Shown piece by piece: positions 19,725-30,481 of a stretch of 64,000 nucleotides of DNA. Below the pieces are notes generated by a model that was not told the DNA's origin, searched no databases, and saw only the letters and a list, made by a program, of their open reading frames with translations. Origin of the DNA: Tessaracoccus flavescens (GTDB lineage: Bacteria; Actinomycetota; Actinomycetes; Propionibacteriales; Propionibacteriaceae); the NCBI RefSeq assembly GCF_001998865.1, contig NZ_CP019607.1, positions 124,001 through 188,000 of the forward strand. The letters are read 5' to 3'. Numbering within the stretch: position 1 is the first letter of the stretch; the number at the start of each line of letters is the position of its first letter. Both the position numbers and the translations under genes were made by a program.

Positions 19725-22016
19725 CTACCTTCGGGTGACCACGCCGAGCGCCGTCTCTCCTCGCGCAACCAGGACCGTACCCTGCCTGTCCGTCCTCGCG
19801 ACGGTCATGCCGAGGCCCTCGGCCAGGTCGATCGCCGCCTTCGCCGGGTGACCGTAGTCGTTGTCGAGACCCGAACTCGCCACCGCCAGCGCGGCACCCG
19901 TCACCGCGAAGAAGCGGCGCTCCTGTCGCGACGATCCGTGATGCGGGAGCTTCAGGATCTGAGCCTCGAGGGACACCCCAACCTCAGTCGCCGACCGAAG
20001 CGCCTCCAGTTGGGCGGGCGGTTCGGCATCACCGGCGAGAAGCACCCGCAGCCCGGCCGACTCCGCGACCCCGACGACCGAGGCGTCGTTCTCGGCCGAG
20101 CCTTCACCCTCCTCTCGCACTGGCCCGGGTTGTTCGGGCACCGACGCCGTTGACCACTCCGCCTCACCGATCCGGAGCCGCTCACCCTCCACGGCCGAGC
20201 GCACCTCTCCCCCGGCCCCGCCCACCGCATCGACGAGCCACCGCGGCGGCTCACCCGAACGCACCAGGACCAGACGCGGCCGGAACCGCTCGATCACCTC
20301 AACGGCGCCTCCCGTGTGGTCGGCGTGATAGTGCGTGAGCACCAGCATCGGCACCTCGTCCACCCCGAGCCCTGACAGGCACTCCAGCGTCGGCCCCGGC
20401 TCCGGCCCAGCATCGACCAGGACCGCGGCCCCAGGGCCGGCGCGGATTGCGGTGGCGTCACCCTGGCCGACGTCGCAGAAGGCGACCGACCATTCCCCCG
20501 GCCAGCCGAGCGGGACCGGCCGGATCAGGCTCGCCGCCAGCAGCACCGCGACGAAGGCAGCTCCGCCGAGCCAGCTCCGCAGCACCCACACCAGAGCGGC
20601 TGCCAGTGCTCCGGACGCCACCGCGACCGCCGCGACGCTCACCGGAGATGCGGGCCATTCCCAGGTCGACGCCGGCAGCGCGGCGCCAGCCTGTGAGATC
20701 CAGAGGATGGGCTGGGCGCACCAGCCAGCGAGCCAGCCAGGCAGCACGGCTACCTCGCCGAACGGACTCAGCACCGCCGCGAGCAGGCCGAGCACGGTCG
20801 TCGGGCCGACGAAAGGTGCGGCGAGCACATTGGTCCCGACCCCCACCACAGAGACCCGGTCGCTGATCGCCGTCACGATCGGCTGCGTGGCCAGCTGCGC
20901 CGCGAGCGAGACGGCGAATGCCTCGGCGATCCAACGTGGACACCACCTCGTCAACGAGTCGCGCAACACCGGGCCGAGCAGCACGATCCCCGCGCACGCC
21001 GTGACCGACAGGGCGAACCCCACCGAGCGGGAGAGCCACGGATCACACCACACCAGCACCGTCACCGCGAGACACAACGCCCGGACGCTGCGGTTGCCCG
21101 GCCCGACCCCGGTCGCGGCGAGCGCGACGATTCCCATGGCCGTCGCCCGCAACACCGAAGGCTCCTGGCCACACACAAGCACGAAGAAGCCGACCCCCAA
21201 CAACGCAACGATCCGCACCCACCAGCCGCGCACCCCGACCGCCCGCACGGTCGCGAGCAGCACGCCAAGCAGGAGAGTCAGGTTCGCGCCCGAGACGGCC
21301 ATCAGGTGGGTCAGGCCGGTGGCCTGGAAGTCCGCACGCATCGCATCGTCGACCCGTGAGGTGTCCCCCACCACCAGCGACGGCACAAGGGCGGCCTGCT
21401 GAGGCGGGGAGTGGCTCACGGCGCTGCGCAGGCCGGAGCGCATCTGGTTGGCGACCGCGTTCAGCCACGACGGCGACGACGTGCGCCCCACGACCTCACG
21501 CAGGCTCAACACCGCCGCGACAGCCTCGTCCGGACGCGGCTCCCCCAGTCGTCCCCGGACGCGGTACCCGGCCCCCGGCTCAAGCGTCAGCAGCCGCTGT
21601 CCCAGTTCGCCGCTGGCCAGCACCACGACGGGGACAGCCGTGAGCACCCTGCTCCCCCGCGCCTCCACGGACACCAGCTCGGCGGGGGCCACGATGATCT
21701 CCGAACGGGGAACGGCCTCGGCCGTGAGCCGCAGCTCGACGAGTCCGACGGCCCCGGCCGCGGCGAGATCGGCGACGGGACCGGTGTGCCGTTGCCACGA
21801 CCTCAGGCCGGCAGTCAGCGCCGTCACGACCACGACGAGGATGATCACGGCCACCCACGCCCGGTTGGCCCTGTGCGCAAGCAGCGCGAGCAGGACGAGC
21901 CCGACCAGCATCGCGCCCACCGCCTGTGGCTCGGGGCGCCAACCGGACGAGGCGATGAAGCTCGCTCCCCACGCCGCAACCGCGACGGGGAGCAGGCGCC
22001 AGTCGTGGTGTTTCAT
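19725..22016 (-). CDS. comEC: ComEC/Rec2-type DNA uptake channel protein
   Basis: The 763-aa membrane protein has N-terminal transmembrane segments, a central competence domain (LTHLMAVSGANLTLLLGVLLA) and a C-terminal metallo-beta-lactamase domain with THYHADHTGG, LLAGDAE and KLPHHGSS metal-binding motifs. ComEC forms the inner-membrane channel for single-stranded DNA. The start overlaps the comEA stop (ATGA), the standard competence pair. Whether the host is naturally competent is unknown; the pair is widely conserved in actinobacteria. Confidence 0.95.
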   Translation of the reverse strand: MKHHDWRLLPVAVAAWGASFIASSGWRPEPQAVGAMLVGLVLLALLAHRANRAWVAVIILVVVVTALTAGLRSWQRHTGPVADLAAAGAVGLVELRLTAEAVPRSEIIVAPAELVSVEARGSRVLTAVPVVVLASGELGQRLLTLEPGAGYRVRGRLGEPRPDEAVAAVLSLREVVGRTSSPSWLNAVANQMRSGLRSAVSHSPPQQAALVPSLVVGDTSRVDDAMRADFQATGLTHLMAVSGANLTLLLGVLLATVRAVGVRGWWVRIVALLGVGFFVLVCGQEPSVLRATAMGIVALAATGVGPGNRSVRALCLAVTVLVWCDPWLSRSVGFALSVTACAGIVLLGPVLRDSLTRWCPRWIAEAFAVSLAAQLATQPIVTAISDRVSVVGVGTNVLAAPFVGPTTVLGLLAAVLSPFGEVAVLPGWLAGWCAQPILWISQAGAALPASTWEWPASPVSVAAVAVASGALAAALVWVLRSWLGGAAFVAVLLAASLIRPVPLGWPGEWSVAFCDVGQGDATAIRAGPGAAVLVDAGPEPGPTLECLSGLGVDEVPMLVLTHYHADHTGGAVEVIERFRPRLVLVRSGEPPRWLVDAVGGAGGEVRSAVEGERLRIGEAEWSTASVPEQPGPVREEGEGSAENDASVVGVAESAGLRVLLAGDAEPPAQLEALRSATEVGVSLEAQILKLPHHGSSRQERRFFAVTGAALAVASSGLDNDYGHPAKAAIDLAEGLGMTVARTDRQGTVLVARGETALGVVTRR

Positions 22017-22807
22017 GTCCGCACCTGAGGGGCGAGCTTCTCATACGTCTTCGGCCCGATTCCGCTGATCTCCTGCAACTCCTCAACCGAACCGAACTTC
22101 CCGTTCTCCTCCCGCCAGGCGAGGATCGCCGCGGCCATCACCGGCCCCACCCCCGGCAACTCCTCCAACTCGGCCTGAGTGGCGGTGTTGAGGTTCACCA
22201 CGCCATCGTTGGAAGAGCCGCCGCCACCATCGGAAGTCTGGTCGGTCTCGATCTCGCCGAGCGGCTCGTCGACGGTGCCGATCAGGATCTGCATGCCATC
22301 GCTGACCGGCGCGGCGAGGTTCAGGGAAGCCGGATCGGACTCCGCAGTCAGTCCACCGGCTGCAGCGATCGCGTCCTGCACGATCGAGCCCGCGGGAACC
22401 TGGACGACACCGGGTTCGGCGACCGCCCCTCCGACGTGAACGCGAAGCAGCGTAGGCACGCTCGGGCTGGGCGTCGCGGCAGCAGGTGTCTCGGCAACCG
22501 CCTCCGGCGTCAACTGCACCTCGGTGGCTGCGCTGCGGCCGAGTGCGAAGATCGTCACGACCACAGCGGCCACCAGCAGCAGACCCACCACCGCGGCATG
22601 ACGCGGCGTGACCGCCGCCCCCAGCCTTCGCCACGGTCCAAGAGCCGTCACCGTCGGCTCGACCGGCGGCTGCTCCGGCACCGCTGCAGATGGCTCAGCT
22701 TCGGTGGGGGCAGGCTCGTCCGCGGCACGCCGAGGGGCACCGAGCGGGGGTTGCCCGGCGCTGATCAACGCCAGGCGTGCACGGGTGAACTCCTCGAGCT
22801 GATCCAT
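22013..22807 (-). CDS. comEA: ComEA-type DNA-binding protein with SLBB and helix-hairpin-helix domains
   Basis: The 264-aa protein has a cytoplasmic Pro-rich N-terminus, one transmembrane helix near residues 70-90 (HAAVVGLLLVAAVVVTIFAL), an SLBB-like segment (LLRVHVGGAVAEPGVVQVPAGS) and a C-terminal helix-hairpin-helix pair (VNLNTATQAELEELPGVGPVMAAAIL, GSVEELQEISGIGPKTYEKL). It binds double-stranded DNA outside the membrane and feeds ComEC. It is translationally coupled to comEC. Confidence 0.95.
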   Translation of the reverse strand: MDQLEEFTRARLALISAGQPPLGAPRRAADEPAPTEAEPSAAVPEQPPVEPTVTALGPWRRLGAAVTPRHAAVVGLLLVAAVVVTIFALGRSAATEVQLTPEAVAETPAAATPSPSVPTLLRVHVGGAVAEPGVVQVPAGSIVQDAIAAAGGLTAESDPASLNLAAPVSDGMQILIGTVDEPLGEIETDQTSDGGGGSSNDGVVNLNTATQAELEELPGVGPVMAAAILAWREENGKFGSVEELQEISGIGPKTYEKLAPQVRT

Positions 22808-22885
22808 ACCGACACCATCGGGCGTTCGGAGGGCCGAATGGTCAGGTCACTTCCAGGCTGTGGAGAACTCGGCCGGACACGGAAA

Positions 22886-22916
22886 AGGGGCCCCGTCCGG
22901 ATCGGACGGGGCCCCT
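22886..22916 (-). terminator. Rho-independent terminator of leuS
   Basis: A 14-bp GC-rich stem, AGGGGCCCCGTCCG (22886-22899) with CGGACGGGGCCCCT (22903-22916), has a 3-nt loop. On the minus strand it is followed by a T-rich CTTTTCC run. It lies just after the leuS stop and before comEA. Confidence 0.85.
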
Positions 22917-22928
22917 GCTCGGCGCTGG

Positions 22929-25397
22929 TTACCTGCCCGGCACCAGGCTCAGCATCTTCGGCAGGCGGGCGATCACCTTGACCACCTCACGACCGGCGAG
23001 CGACCGCTGGACGCCGTCGTCGGCGAGTGCCAGTTCGAGGGCTGCCTCCTCCGTGATGTCGGCGGGCACCTCCAGCTTCGCGCGGATCTTGCCCTGGATC
23101 TGGACGACCATCGTGGCGGTGTCGTCGACGGTCAGGGAGCCGTCGGCAACCGGCCATTCGCTGTTGGCCACCGACGGGGGAAGCCCGAGGGCCTCCCACA
23201 TCTCCTCGGCCACGTAGGGTGCGACGAGGCTCAGGGACTGGGCGATGAACTGCGCCGCCTCCCGGACCGCCGGATCGGCAGCGCCCGCCTCGCCGTCGAT
23301 CGCCTTGCGGGTGGCGTTTACCAGCTCCATGGTGCGCGCGACGGCGACGTTGAAGCGGCCGGACTCCAGCAGCGTCGAGATCTCCACGATGGCCTTGTGG
23401 GTGGCCTTGCGCAGGTCCTTGTTACCCGCGGCGAAGTCGACGTCGGTGTCGGAGGCGACGTCGGTGGCGAGCCGGTAGGCGCGCTGCAGGAACTTCAGGC
23501 TCGAGGAGGGAGACAGGTCCGCCCAGTCGATGTCGTCCTCCGGCGGGCCGGCGAAGATCATGGTCAGGCGGACGGCGTCGACGCCGAACTCGTCGATCTG
23601 CTTACCGAGGTCGACGCCGTTGCCGAGCGACTTGCTCATGGCCTTGCCCTGGTTGATCACCTGGCCCTGGTTCAGGAGGCGCAGCATCGGCTCGTCGAAC
23701 TCGACCATGCCCATGTCGCGCAGCACCTTGGTGAAGAAGCGCATATAGAGCAGGTGCAAGATGGCGTGCTCGACGCCGCCGACGTACTGGTCCACCGGCA
23801 TCCAGCGGGCGACGTCCTCAGGGTTGAACGGGCCGCCCTCGTAGCCGGGTGAGCAGTAGCGGAAGAAGTACCACGACGAGTCAACGAAGGTGTCCATCGT
23901 GTCGGTGTCACGACGGGCGGGGCCACCGCACTTCGGGCAGGTCGTGTTGACCCACTCGGCAGCCGACGCCAGCGGTGAAGTGCCCTTCGGCGCCAGCTCC
24001 TGGCCGCGCAGTTCTGGCAGGACGACGGGCAGCTGGTCGTCGGGGACCGGTACCTCACCGTCGACCTCACAGTGGATGATCGGGATGGGGCAGCCCCAGA
24101 AGCGCTGTCGCGAAACCAGCCAGTCTCGCAGGCGGAACTGGACGGTGCCCGTCCCGTTGCCGTCCGCCTCGAGCTGTTCGGTGATCCGCGCGACACCGGA
24201 GGCCTTGTCGGTCAGCCCGTCGAGGATCCCGGAGTTGACGTAAGCACCGTCGCCGCTGGTGGCGACCCCTGTCTCGGCGGGATCGGTCCCGTCGACGTCG
24301 ATCACGGTGCGCACCGGCAGGTCGTAGGTGCGGGCGAAGTCCAGGTCGCGCTGGTCGTGTGCGGGCACCGCCATGATTGCACCCGTGCCGTAGTCGGCCA
24401 GCACGTAGTCGGCCGCCCACACGGGGACCTTCTCCCCGTTGACGGGGTTGACGGCGTGGCGGCCGAGCCAGACACCCGTCTTCGCGTGCTCGGTCGACTG
24501 GCGCTCGATCTCGGTCGACTTCTTGACCTCGGTCAGGTAGGCCTCGAAGGCCTCACGCTGTTCGTCGCTGACCAGTTCCTGGGCCAGGTCGGAATCGGGC
24601 GCGACAACCATGAAGGTGGCACCGAACAGGGTGTCGGGGCGCGTGGTGAACACCGTCACCGGCTTCTCGCGTCCCTCGACGACGAAGTTGACGTGCGCGC
24701 CCTCGGAGCGGCCGATCCAGTTGCGCTGCATGGCGAGGACGTGCTCGGGCCAGCCGCCCTCCAGCTGCGACATGTCGTCCAGCAGCTGCTGGGCGTAGTC
24801 GGTGATCTTGAAGTACCACTGGTTCAGTTTGCGCTTGGTGACCTCGGTGCCGCAGCGCTCGCAGTGCCCGTTGACGACCTGCTCGTTGGCGAGCACCGTC
24901 TGGTCCTTGGGGCACCAGTTGACGTAGGAGTCCTTGCGGTAGGCGAGTCCGCGCTCGAAGAAGCGCAGGAACAGCCACTGGGTCCAGCGGTAGTAGTCCG
25001 TGTCGGAGGTGTGCAGGCGGCGCGACCAGTCGAGGCTCAGGCCGTAGCGCTTGAAGGAGCGCACCTGGGTCTCGATGTTGGCGTAGGTCCAGTCGGCCGG
25101 GTGGCTGTCGGCCTTGATCGCCGCGTTCTCTGCGGGCAGACCAAACGAGTCCCAGCCGATCGGGTGCATGACGTCGTAGCCCCTGAGGCGCCAGTAGCGC
25201 GACACGACGTCGCCCATGGCGTAGGCCTCGGCGTGGCCCATGTGCAGGTCGCCCGAGGGGTACGGGAACATGTCGAGGACGTAGCGACGCTCGTGGCTGC
25301 CGTCATCGAGGGGCCGGAAGGTCTCGTCCTGCTCCCAGAAGGCCTGCCACTTCTCCTGTGCCTGCACCTTGTCGTACTGACCCGGCTCTTGGCTCAC
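22929..25397 (-). CDS. leuS: leucyl-tRNA synthetase
   Basis: The 822-aa class Ia synthetase has the HIGH-type motif in [15 protein letters not shown] near residue 52, the CP1 editing domain and the KMSKS-type motif in [11 protein letters not shown], followed by the anticodon-binding domain. It charges tRNA-Leu with leucine. The GTG at 25397 is chosen because AGGAG lies 7 bp upstream; the open frame extends another 378 bp upstream into the neighbouring kinase gene, but that extension has no leuS similarity. Confidence 0.96.
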   Translation of the reverse strand: MSQEPGQYDKVQAQEKWQAFWEQDETFRPLDDGSHERRYVLDMFPYPSGDLHMGHAEAYAMGDVVSRYWRLRGYDVMHPIGWDSFGLPAENAAIKADSHPADWTYANIETQVRSFKRYGLSLDWSRRLHTSDTDYYRWTQWLFLRFFERGLAYRKDSYVNWCPKDQTVLANEQVVNGHCERCGTEVTKRKLNQWYFKITDYAQQLLDDMSQLEGGWPEHVLAMQRNWIGRSEGAHVNFVVEGREKPVTVFTTRPDTLFGATFMVVAPDSDLAQELVSDEQREAFEAYLTEVKKSTEIERQSTEHAKTGVWLGRHAVNPVNGEKVPVWAADYVLADYGTGAIMAVPAHDQRDLDFARTYDLPVRTVIDVDGTDPAETGVATSGDGAYVNSGILDGLTDKASGVARITEQLEADGNGTGTVQFRLRDWLVSRQRFWGCPIPIIHCEVDGEVPVPDDQLPVVLPELRGQELAPKGTSPLASAAEWVNTTCPKCGGPARRDTDTMDTFVDSSWYFFRYCSPGYEGGPFNPEDVARWMPVDQYVGGVEHAILHLLYMRFFTKVLRDMGMVEFDEPMLRLLNQGQVINQGKAMSKSLGNGVDLGKQIDEFGVDAVRLTMIFAGPPEDDIDWADLSPSSSLKFLQRAYRLATDVASDTDVDFAAGNKDLRKATHKAIVEISTLLESGRFNVAVARTMELVNATRKAIDGEAGAADPAVREAAQFIAQSLSLVAPYVAEEMWEALGLPPSVANSEWPVADGSLTVDDTATMVVQIQGKIRAKLEVPADITEEAALELALADDGVQRSLAGREVVKVIARLPKMLSLVPGR

Positions 25398-25483
25398 GCT
25401 ACTTCTCCTGCTCGGCGGTTCTCGCGCGCGTGTGCGCACAAGGTGCCAATATACCGCCGTGCGCTGGAATGCGCCCCTGGGGA

Positions 25484-26404
25484 TCAGGCGAGGTAATCGT
25501 CCAGTTCCGCGCTCGTCGGAGGCTTTGCGCCCTGACGGGTCACGACGATGGCCGCGGCCGCAGCGCCCCGCTCGAGAGCTCCCTCGAGATCGGACGGGTC
25601 GTCGGCGTAGGCGGAGAGGAATCCGGCCATGAACGTGTCGCCGGCGCCGACTGTGTCGACCACTTCGACCTTGTGCCCCGGCACCTGCACGACCCGCCCA
25701 TCGGGGCGCACCGCGGCGACGCCATCGGGGCCCAGCGTGACGATGAACATGGCGAGGCCATACTCCTCTGCCCACGCCTGTGCATAGCCGAGCGGGTTCT
25801 CCTCGTCGTCGACCAGCCAGGCGATGTCCTCGTCGCTGGCTTTGACGATGCCCGCTCCTCTGCCGACGGCGGCCATCAGGTCGGAGACCAACCTGAAGTA
25901 CTCGGCGCGGTCGGGAAGCGTGGAGGGGCGCACGTTGATGTCGAAACTGATCGCCGCCTCGGTCCGGGAGACGAAGTCGAGCATGTGCCTCGCCCCTGGC
26001 CCGAGCACGGAGCCGATCGAGCCGAAATGCAGCCAGTCGTCGGCCTCGAGCGTCGGGAACTCCTCGGGCTTCCAGTTGAAGTTGGAGGTGCCGTCGAAGT
26101 GGAACGTGTAGCTGGCCTTGCCTTCACCGTCGAGCGAGACGACCGCCACCGAGGTGGGATCGTCCGTGTCGACGGCCAGTTCGAGGTTGACCCCCGCCGC
26201 CTCCAGATGGCTGCGCAACTGGTCGCCGAAGGCGTCCGAACTCAGCCTGCCGAGGAAGTACGTGTCCTGACCAAGCCGCGACAGCGCGGCCGCGCTGTTG
26301 AGCGGACCGCCGCCGGAGCGTGCGATCCATCGACTCTCCTCCGGGGAGATGACCTCCTCGGGCATCAGATCGATCAGTGCCTCGCCACACACCACAAAAC
26401 GCAT
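25484..26404 (-). CDS. PfkB family carbohydrate kinase (fructokinase-like)
   Basis: The 306-aa protein starts [17 protein letters not shown] and has both PfkB signatures: [18 protein letters not shown] near the N-terminus and [17 protein letters not shown] near residue 245, the latter holding the catalytic Asp and the anion hole. The sequence is most like fructokinases, which phosphorylate fructose to fructose-6-phosphate, but specificity within PfkB is not readable with certainty. The gene stands alone between leuS and a DUF4192 gene. Confidence 0.88.
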   Translation of the reverse strand: MRFVVCGEALIDLMPEEVISPEESRWIARSGGGPLNSAAALSRLGQDTYFLGRLSSDAFGDQLRSHLEAAGVNLELAVDTDDPTSVAVVSLDGEGKASYTFHFDGTSNFNWKPEEFPTLEADDWLHFGSIGSVLGPGARHMLDFVSRTEAAISFDINVRPSTLPDRAEYFRLVSDLMAAVGRGAGIVKASDEDIAWLVDDEENPLGYAQAWAEEYGLAMFIVTLGPDGVAAVRPDGRVVQVPGHKVEVVDTVGAGDTFMAGFLSAYADDPSDLEGALERGAAAAAIVVTRQGAKPPTSAELDDYLA

Positions 26405-26456
26405 GGCCAAACCATACGACACGGGGGTGGACCTCGCGCGGCGGGTCTGTGCGTCA

Positions 26457-27353
26457 TCAGCACTGGTCCCATCTGGCAGGGGGCAGTCCCTCCTGGTGCA
26501 GCTTGAGCAGCGTGAGCAGCAACGGATGCCTCGCGTCGAGTTCGCTCAACTGCTGCAGGCAGGCCGAGTGCGCCGCGCCTCTGCCGCTGAGCCAGGAGGC
26601 GAAGGCGAGCAGGCCGAGCACGTTGGGCAGGTAGCGGGAAGGGCAGACCCTGCGGGCGGCGACGAGGCGTTGCCACATCGCATCTGCCGTCCAGGTCTTG
26701 AGCCGACAGAGCAGGGCCCCGGTGCGGTCCTCGTCTCCGAGCAGCACCGCAAGCAGGACGGCATCGGCGCGGGGCAGCGCCGCCTCGCCCTCGGCCAACT
26801 CGCGCAGCCGGGCCATCGCCTGATCGTCGCTGAGCCGGCCGACGGCCGCCTCGGCCCGCAGCACGACGTGCTCGTCCGGTGGATCGCTGCCCGTCACCGG
26901 GGCGACTGCCTCATCCCGGTCGGCGCAGAGGTTTACCCCGCCGAAGACTGCCTGGGCCGCGACGGCGCTGGTGTCGAAGCGGTAGGACTCCGGGACCCCG
27001 CTGTCGCACATGCTCCAGTAGCGCCCGCCGTCGGTGACCAGCGCATCGACGACCCGCTCGTGGCCCACCAGATCGGCGAACTCGCACACGGCGATGCTGG
27101 CCAGATCCGGGTCGCCGTAGCCGATGAACACGAACTCGTCGGCCCCGACCTGCTCGGCGCAGCGCAGGACCTGCTCGGAGATCCTTTCGAAGTGGTCGGC
27201 GAACCAGTCGAGATCAACCCGGGCACAGAAGCGGACCGTGTTTCCAGATAGCGCCATCGCCACACAGGAGTCTCGAGGGTGGAAGCCCAGCATGATCACG
27301 GGCAGGGAGAGCAGGTCTGCGCGGCTCGTGCCGCGGATCATCGGTGTCGTCAT
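26457..27353 (-). CDS. DUF4192 domain-containing protein
   Basis: The 298-aa product starting MTTPMIRGTSRADLLSLPVIMLGFHPRDSCVAMAL carries the diagnostic N-terminal sequence of DUF4192 (LGFxPxxSxV), followed by segments typical of the family (FVFIGYGD, LVGHERVVDALVTDGGRYWSMCD). The family is restricted to actinobacteria and has no known function. I chose the start at 27353 because the upstream extension does not match the family. Confidence 0.88.
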   Translation of the reverse strand: MTTPMIRGTSRADLLSLPVIMLGFHPRDSCVAMALSGNTVRFCARVDLDWFADHFERISEQVLRCAEQVGADEFVFIGYGDPDLASIAVCEFADLVGHERVVDALVTDGGRYWSMCDSGVPESYRFDTSAVAAQAVFGGVNLCADRDEAVAPVTGSDPPDEHVVLRAEAAVGRLSDDQAMARLRELAEGEAALPRADAVLLAVLLGDEDRTGALLCRLKTWTADAMWQRLVAARRVCPSRYLPNVLGLLAFASWLSGRGAAHSACLQQLSELDARHPLLLTLLKLHQEGLPPARWDQC

Positions 27354-27438
27354 GCCTTCTTGATCGACCGGTCGGCGGTCACGATTGCATGCGGGTTTCC
27401 GGCTGTGAACAACTTCGCATGGGTAGTCTTGCCACATC

Positions 27439-28080
27439 ATGAGCAACTCTCAGTGGCCCGGCAACCAGAACAACTCGCCGTGGGCGTCCCAGGACCCGAA
27501 CTGGAAGCCCACCGACTTCCACGACGCCCAGGGCCGCGACCCCCGGACCCCGTTCGGTCAGCAGCCCCAGCAACCGCAGCAGTCCTACCAGGACCTCGAG
27601 CCGCCGAAGAGGCCGAGCTCGACCCTGTTCATCGTGCTGGGCGCTGTGCTCGTGGTGGCCCTCATCGTGATCGGGATGCAGTTCCTCGGCGGTCCGGACG
27701 GTGAGGCGACCGCCACCCCCACGCCGTCCGCCCAGTCGGAGGTCGAGCCGAGCCCGGAGCGGACAGGCAACTGGATCCCCTTCGAGGGCAACGGCGACGG
27801 AACCTTCGAGATCGTCAGCTATTCGTGGGCAGACGACGAGCTGACCGCGCGGATCCGGGTCGACGTCAAGGAGGGCGAGTACAGCTTCACGGTGTTCGCC
27901 TTCGCCAACGAGACCCGCGCCAGCTACGACCCGCTCGATCCGAGCGGCTTCACGGTGCGGGCAGGTGAGCCCTACGAGACGACGGTGACGTTCCTGATGC
28001 CGAACGCCGACTCGACCATCGTGCTTGCGACGCCGTCTGGTCGGACGGCGCTCAACGCTCTGCCGGTGAAGGCGGGTTGA
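27439..28080 (+). CDS. single-pass membrane protein of unknown function
   Basis: The 213-aa protein has a Gln/Pro/Asn-rich cytoplasmic N-terminus (about residues 1-58), one transmembrane helix (LFIVLGAVLVVALIVIGMQFLGG) and an extracellular domain after a Thr/Pro linker. The outer domain (YSWADDELTARIRVDVKEGEYSFTVFAFANE) looks like a beta-sandwich. The gene is divergent from the DUF4192 gene and its last 29 bp overlap the convergent transporter gene. I do not recognise a family. Confidence 0.75.
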   Translation: MSNSQWPGNQNNSPWASQDPNWKPTDFHDAQGRDPRTPFGQQPQQPQQSYQDLEPPKRPSSTLFIVLGAVLVVALIVIGMQFLGGPDGEATATPTPSAQSEVEPSPERTGNWIPFEGNGDGTFEIVSYSWADDELTARIRVDVKEGEYSFTVFAFANETRASYDPLDPSGFTVRAGEPYETTVTFLMPNADSTIVLATPSGRTALNALPVKAG

Positions 28081-29023
28081 CCTGGCTCGCGGTCTCCGCG
28101 GCTGCCTCCCGCTCGGCCCCGGCGCGCTCGCGCTCCTCGACCGCGTCCGGATGATCCTTCGAGAGCAGGACCACTCCGTAGACGGCGATGGCTCCGGTGA
28201 CGGCCATCCCGAGCATCGGCCAGAAGCCCATCGAACCTCCCTCGCCGAGCACGATCAGCCCGAAGAGCACCGCCACGAACGGGTCCACCGTCGTCATCGT
28301 GCCGACGGTGATCTCGGCCGGGCCCGATGCGTAGCCCTGCTGGATCATCCACACGCCGAGCCCGTAGCAGGCAAGCATCATGGCCACGGATGCGATGAAG
28401 GTCCAGCTCGTGAGGCTGTGCTCGTGCTTCTGGACCAGGTCCATGGCGTGCTTCATCAGTCCGGAGGCCAGTCCGTAGAACGTGGCCCCGACCGCCGACC
28501 ACAGCATGGCCTTCGCCCAGGGGGCGGCCCTCGTCGCGAAGAACGACAGGATGGCGCACACCACACACACCACGATGAACGAGATCAGCACCGGCTGGAA
28601 CGACACCTCACGCTCCCCCTTCGCGAACAGCGAGGAGAACACGGTGAAACCGACGACGCCGGCGACGGTGACCGCGACCGCCGTCCAGACCTTTCCGGTC
28701 ACGTGATGCTTGTGGATGCGTGAGGCCAGCAGCACCGACCACGGCACGGCAAGGATGCCGACGGGCTGGACTACTGAGACCGGCGCGAAGCTGAGCGCGG
28801 TGAGGTGGATGGCGGCCCCGAGGAACACGAGGAGCAGGCCGAGCAGCCACTTGGGGATCTTGAAGAGGCTGAGCAGCCCCTTGATCGACAGCGTGTTGGA
28901 CGATGCAACCGCGTTCGGGTCGAACGTGGACTTCACGCCGAGGCTCTGCAGGATCGCTCCGCTTGCGAACAGGAACGAGCCGACCACCTGCATGGCGATC
29001 GCGAGCGCGATGTCGAACGTCAC
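28052..29023 (-). CDS. DMT superfamily multi-pass transporter
   Basis: The 323-aa protein has nine or ten hydrophobic helices and a hydrophilic Glu/Ala-rich tail. The pattern of two repeated five-helix halves, with VVQPVGILAVPWSVLLA in the first and TVDPFVAVLFGLIVLGE in the second, matches drug/metabolite transporters of the EamA/NIPA type. The substrate is unknown. It converges on, and overlaps by 29 bp, the preceding plus-strand gene. Confidence 0.8.
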   Translation of the reverse strand: MTFDIALAIAMQVVGSFLFASGAILQSLGVKSTFDPNAVASSNTLSIKGLLSLFKIPKWLLGLLLVFLGAAIHLTALSFAPVSVVQPVGILAVPWSVLLASRIHKHHVTGKVWTAVAVTVAGVVGFTVFSSLFAKGEREVSFQPVLISFIVVCVVCAILSFFATRAAPWAKAMLWSAVGATFYGLASGLMKHAMDLVQKHEHSLTSWTFIASVAMMLACYGLGVWMIQQGYASGPAEITVGTMTTVDPFVAVLFGLIVLGEGGSMGFWPMLGMAVTGAIAVYGVVLLSKDHPDAVEERERAGAEREAAAETASQVNPPSPAER

Positions 29024-29129
29024 TTGGGTACCTTCCGTCTGAACGAGAGTGAGCTTAATCCAGTGCGGGCCGACTGCTCATGCCACTCAGGTCCAGACGA
29101 GATCCGACGCCGGTGGGGGTCGTCCCTGA

Positions 29130-30344
29130 TCAGCCGGTGTAGACCACGACCTTGTCACCCTCGCTGACCGAGTCGAAGAGGGCGGCGACCTTCTTCTTGT
29201 CGCGGACGTTGACGCAGCCGTGCGACGAACCGTTGTAGCCGCGGGCAGCGAAGTCGGACGAGTAGTGGACGGCCTGTCCACCGCTGAAGAACAGTGCGTA
29301 GGGCATCGGCGTCTTGTAGATGCTCGAGACATGGTTGCGTGACTTCCAGCCCACCGAGAACACGCCGTTGCGGGTAGGGGTCAGCTCGGAGCCGAAGCGC
29401 ACGTCCATCTGCATCTGGATCTTGCCGTCGACGACGAGCGCCAGCTTGCGCTGCGCCTTGGAGATGCACACGACGCGTCCCTGGAGGCAGCGGTCGTCGA
29501 GCGTCATGCTCGGCGACTTGGGCTTGGGCGCGACGTTGTTCAGTTCGTCGGCGGTCGGCTTGCGGGTCATCCCGTTGAGCCGGTCGAGCGTGCGCTGGTC
29601 GACCTCACCCGTGACGGGGATCTCGCGCTTCTTCTGGAACCCGGAGACAGCCTCGGCGGTCTTCTTCCCGTAGTCGCCGTCGATCAGGTCGGTGTACCAG
29701 TCGAGCTGCTTCAGGCGTGCCTGCAGGTCCTTGACCTTGTCGCCCTTCGCCCCGCTCGCCAGCAGCGCCGGGCCCGGCTTGAGCACATTGTGCATCTCGT
29801 CCTTCGTCGGCTGACGGGTCATCGAGACGAGCTTGTCCCAGGTCGCCTGGTCGACCTCGCCGGTGGCGGGCAGTCCGCGCTTCGCCTGGAAGCCCTCGAC
29901 CGCGAGCAGGGTCGCGTCGCCATAGGTGGACGTGATCTTGCCCTCGAACCATTCGAGCTGCAGAAGCCGGTGCTGGAGTTCGCGGACCTGTTCGGAGTCG
30001 TCGCCCTTCTTCATCAGCGCCGGGGCGGCCGGCTCCGGTTCGGGAACCTCCGACTCGACGGGCTCATCCGGGTCGTTGGGGACCTCCGCCTCCTCCGGGT
30101 CGAGCGTGGGCTCTGCTGTCGGCTCGGCCGACGGCGTCGGCTCCGGCTCAGGCGTGGCGATCGGCTCCTCGGAGGGCATCGCCGGCTCGGGAGCCGGGGA
30201 CTGCTCGACGGCGGCGCTCGGCGTCGGCTCGTCGACGGGCGCCGGGTCGGCGACCAACGTCTCAGGGGCGCAGGCGGACAGTCCGAGCGCGGCGACGGCG
30301 ACGAGCGCGACGGCGCCGCGGCGCACGGATGACAGGGACAACAC
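29130..30344 (-). CDS. L,D-transpeptidase lipoprotein with two peptidoglycan-binding domains
   Basis: The 404-aa precursor (GTG at 30344, GAGG 6 bp upstream) has a signal peptide with lipobox LSAC and lipid Cys25, a long Pro/Glu/Thr-rich spacer, two PG_binding_1 domains (DSEQVRELQHRLLQLEWFEGKI and KVKDLQARLKQLDWYTDLIDG), and a C-terminal YkuD catalytic domain with SHGCVNVRD holding the active Cys. It likely forms 3-3 cross-links in peptidoglycan or attaches proteins to it on the cell surface. The acidic Pro-rich spacer could reach through the wall. Confidence 0.93.
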   Translation of the reverse strand: MLSLSSVRRGAVALVAVAALGLSACAPETLVADPAPVDEPTPSAAVEQSPAPEPAMPSEEPIATPEPEPTPSAEPTAEPTLDPEEAEVPNDPDEPVESEVPEPEPAAPALMKKGDDSEQVRELQHRLLQLEWFEGKITSTYGDATLLAVEGFQAKRGLPATGEVDQATWDKLVSMTRQPTKDEMHNVLKPGPALLASGAKGDKVKDLQARLKQLDWYTDLIDGDYGKKTAEAVSGFQKKREIPVTGEVDQRTLDRLNGMTRKPTADELNNVAPKPKSPSMTLDDRCLQGRVVCISKAQRKLALVVDGKIQMQMDVRFGSELTPTRNGVFSVGWKSRNHVSSIYKTPMPYALFFSGGQAVHYSSDFAARGYNGSSHGCVNVRDKKKVAALFDSVSEGDKVVVYTG

Positions 30345-30481
30345 GCGTGACCTCACAGGGGGAAGATGGGTCTCAGGGCGTTGGCAGCATACGACGAGAT
30401 CGTCCGTGGTTGCGGTTGCCTGTCCGGGGTGTCGCCTCATCTCGCGTCCTTCCTGCGTCCTTCGGGTGGTTTACACCCTGA

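Noticed and set aside
24072..25496. 474-codon open frame opposite leuS
   Set aside because: Complementary frame of leuS with no recognisable domain or ribosome-binding site.
25398..25775. N-terminal extension of leuS
   Set aside because: The extra residues are Arg/His-rich, overlap the kinase gene and precede a good ribosome-binding site and GTG at 25397.
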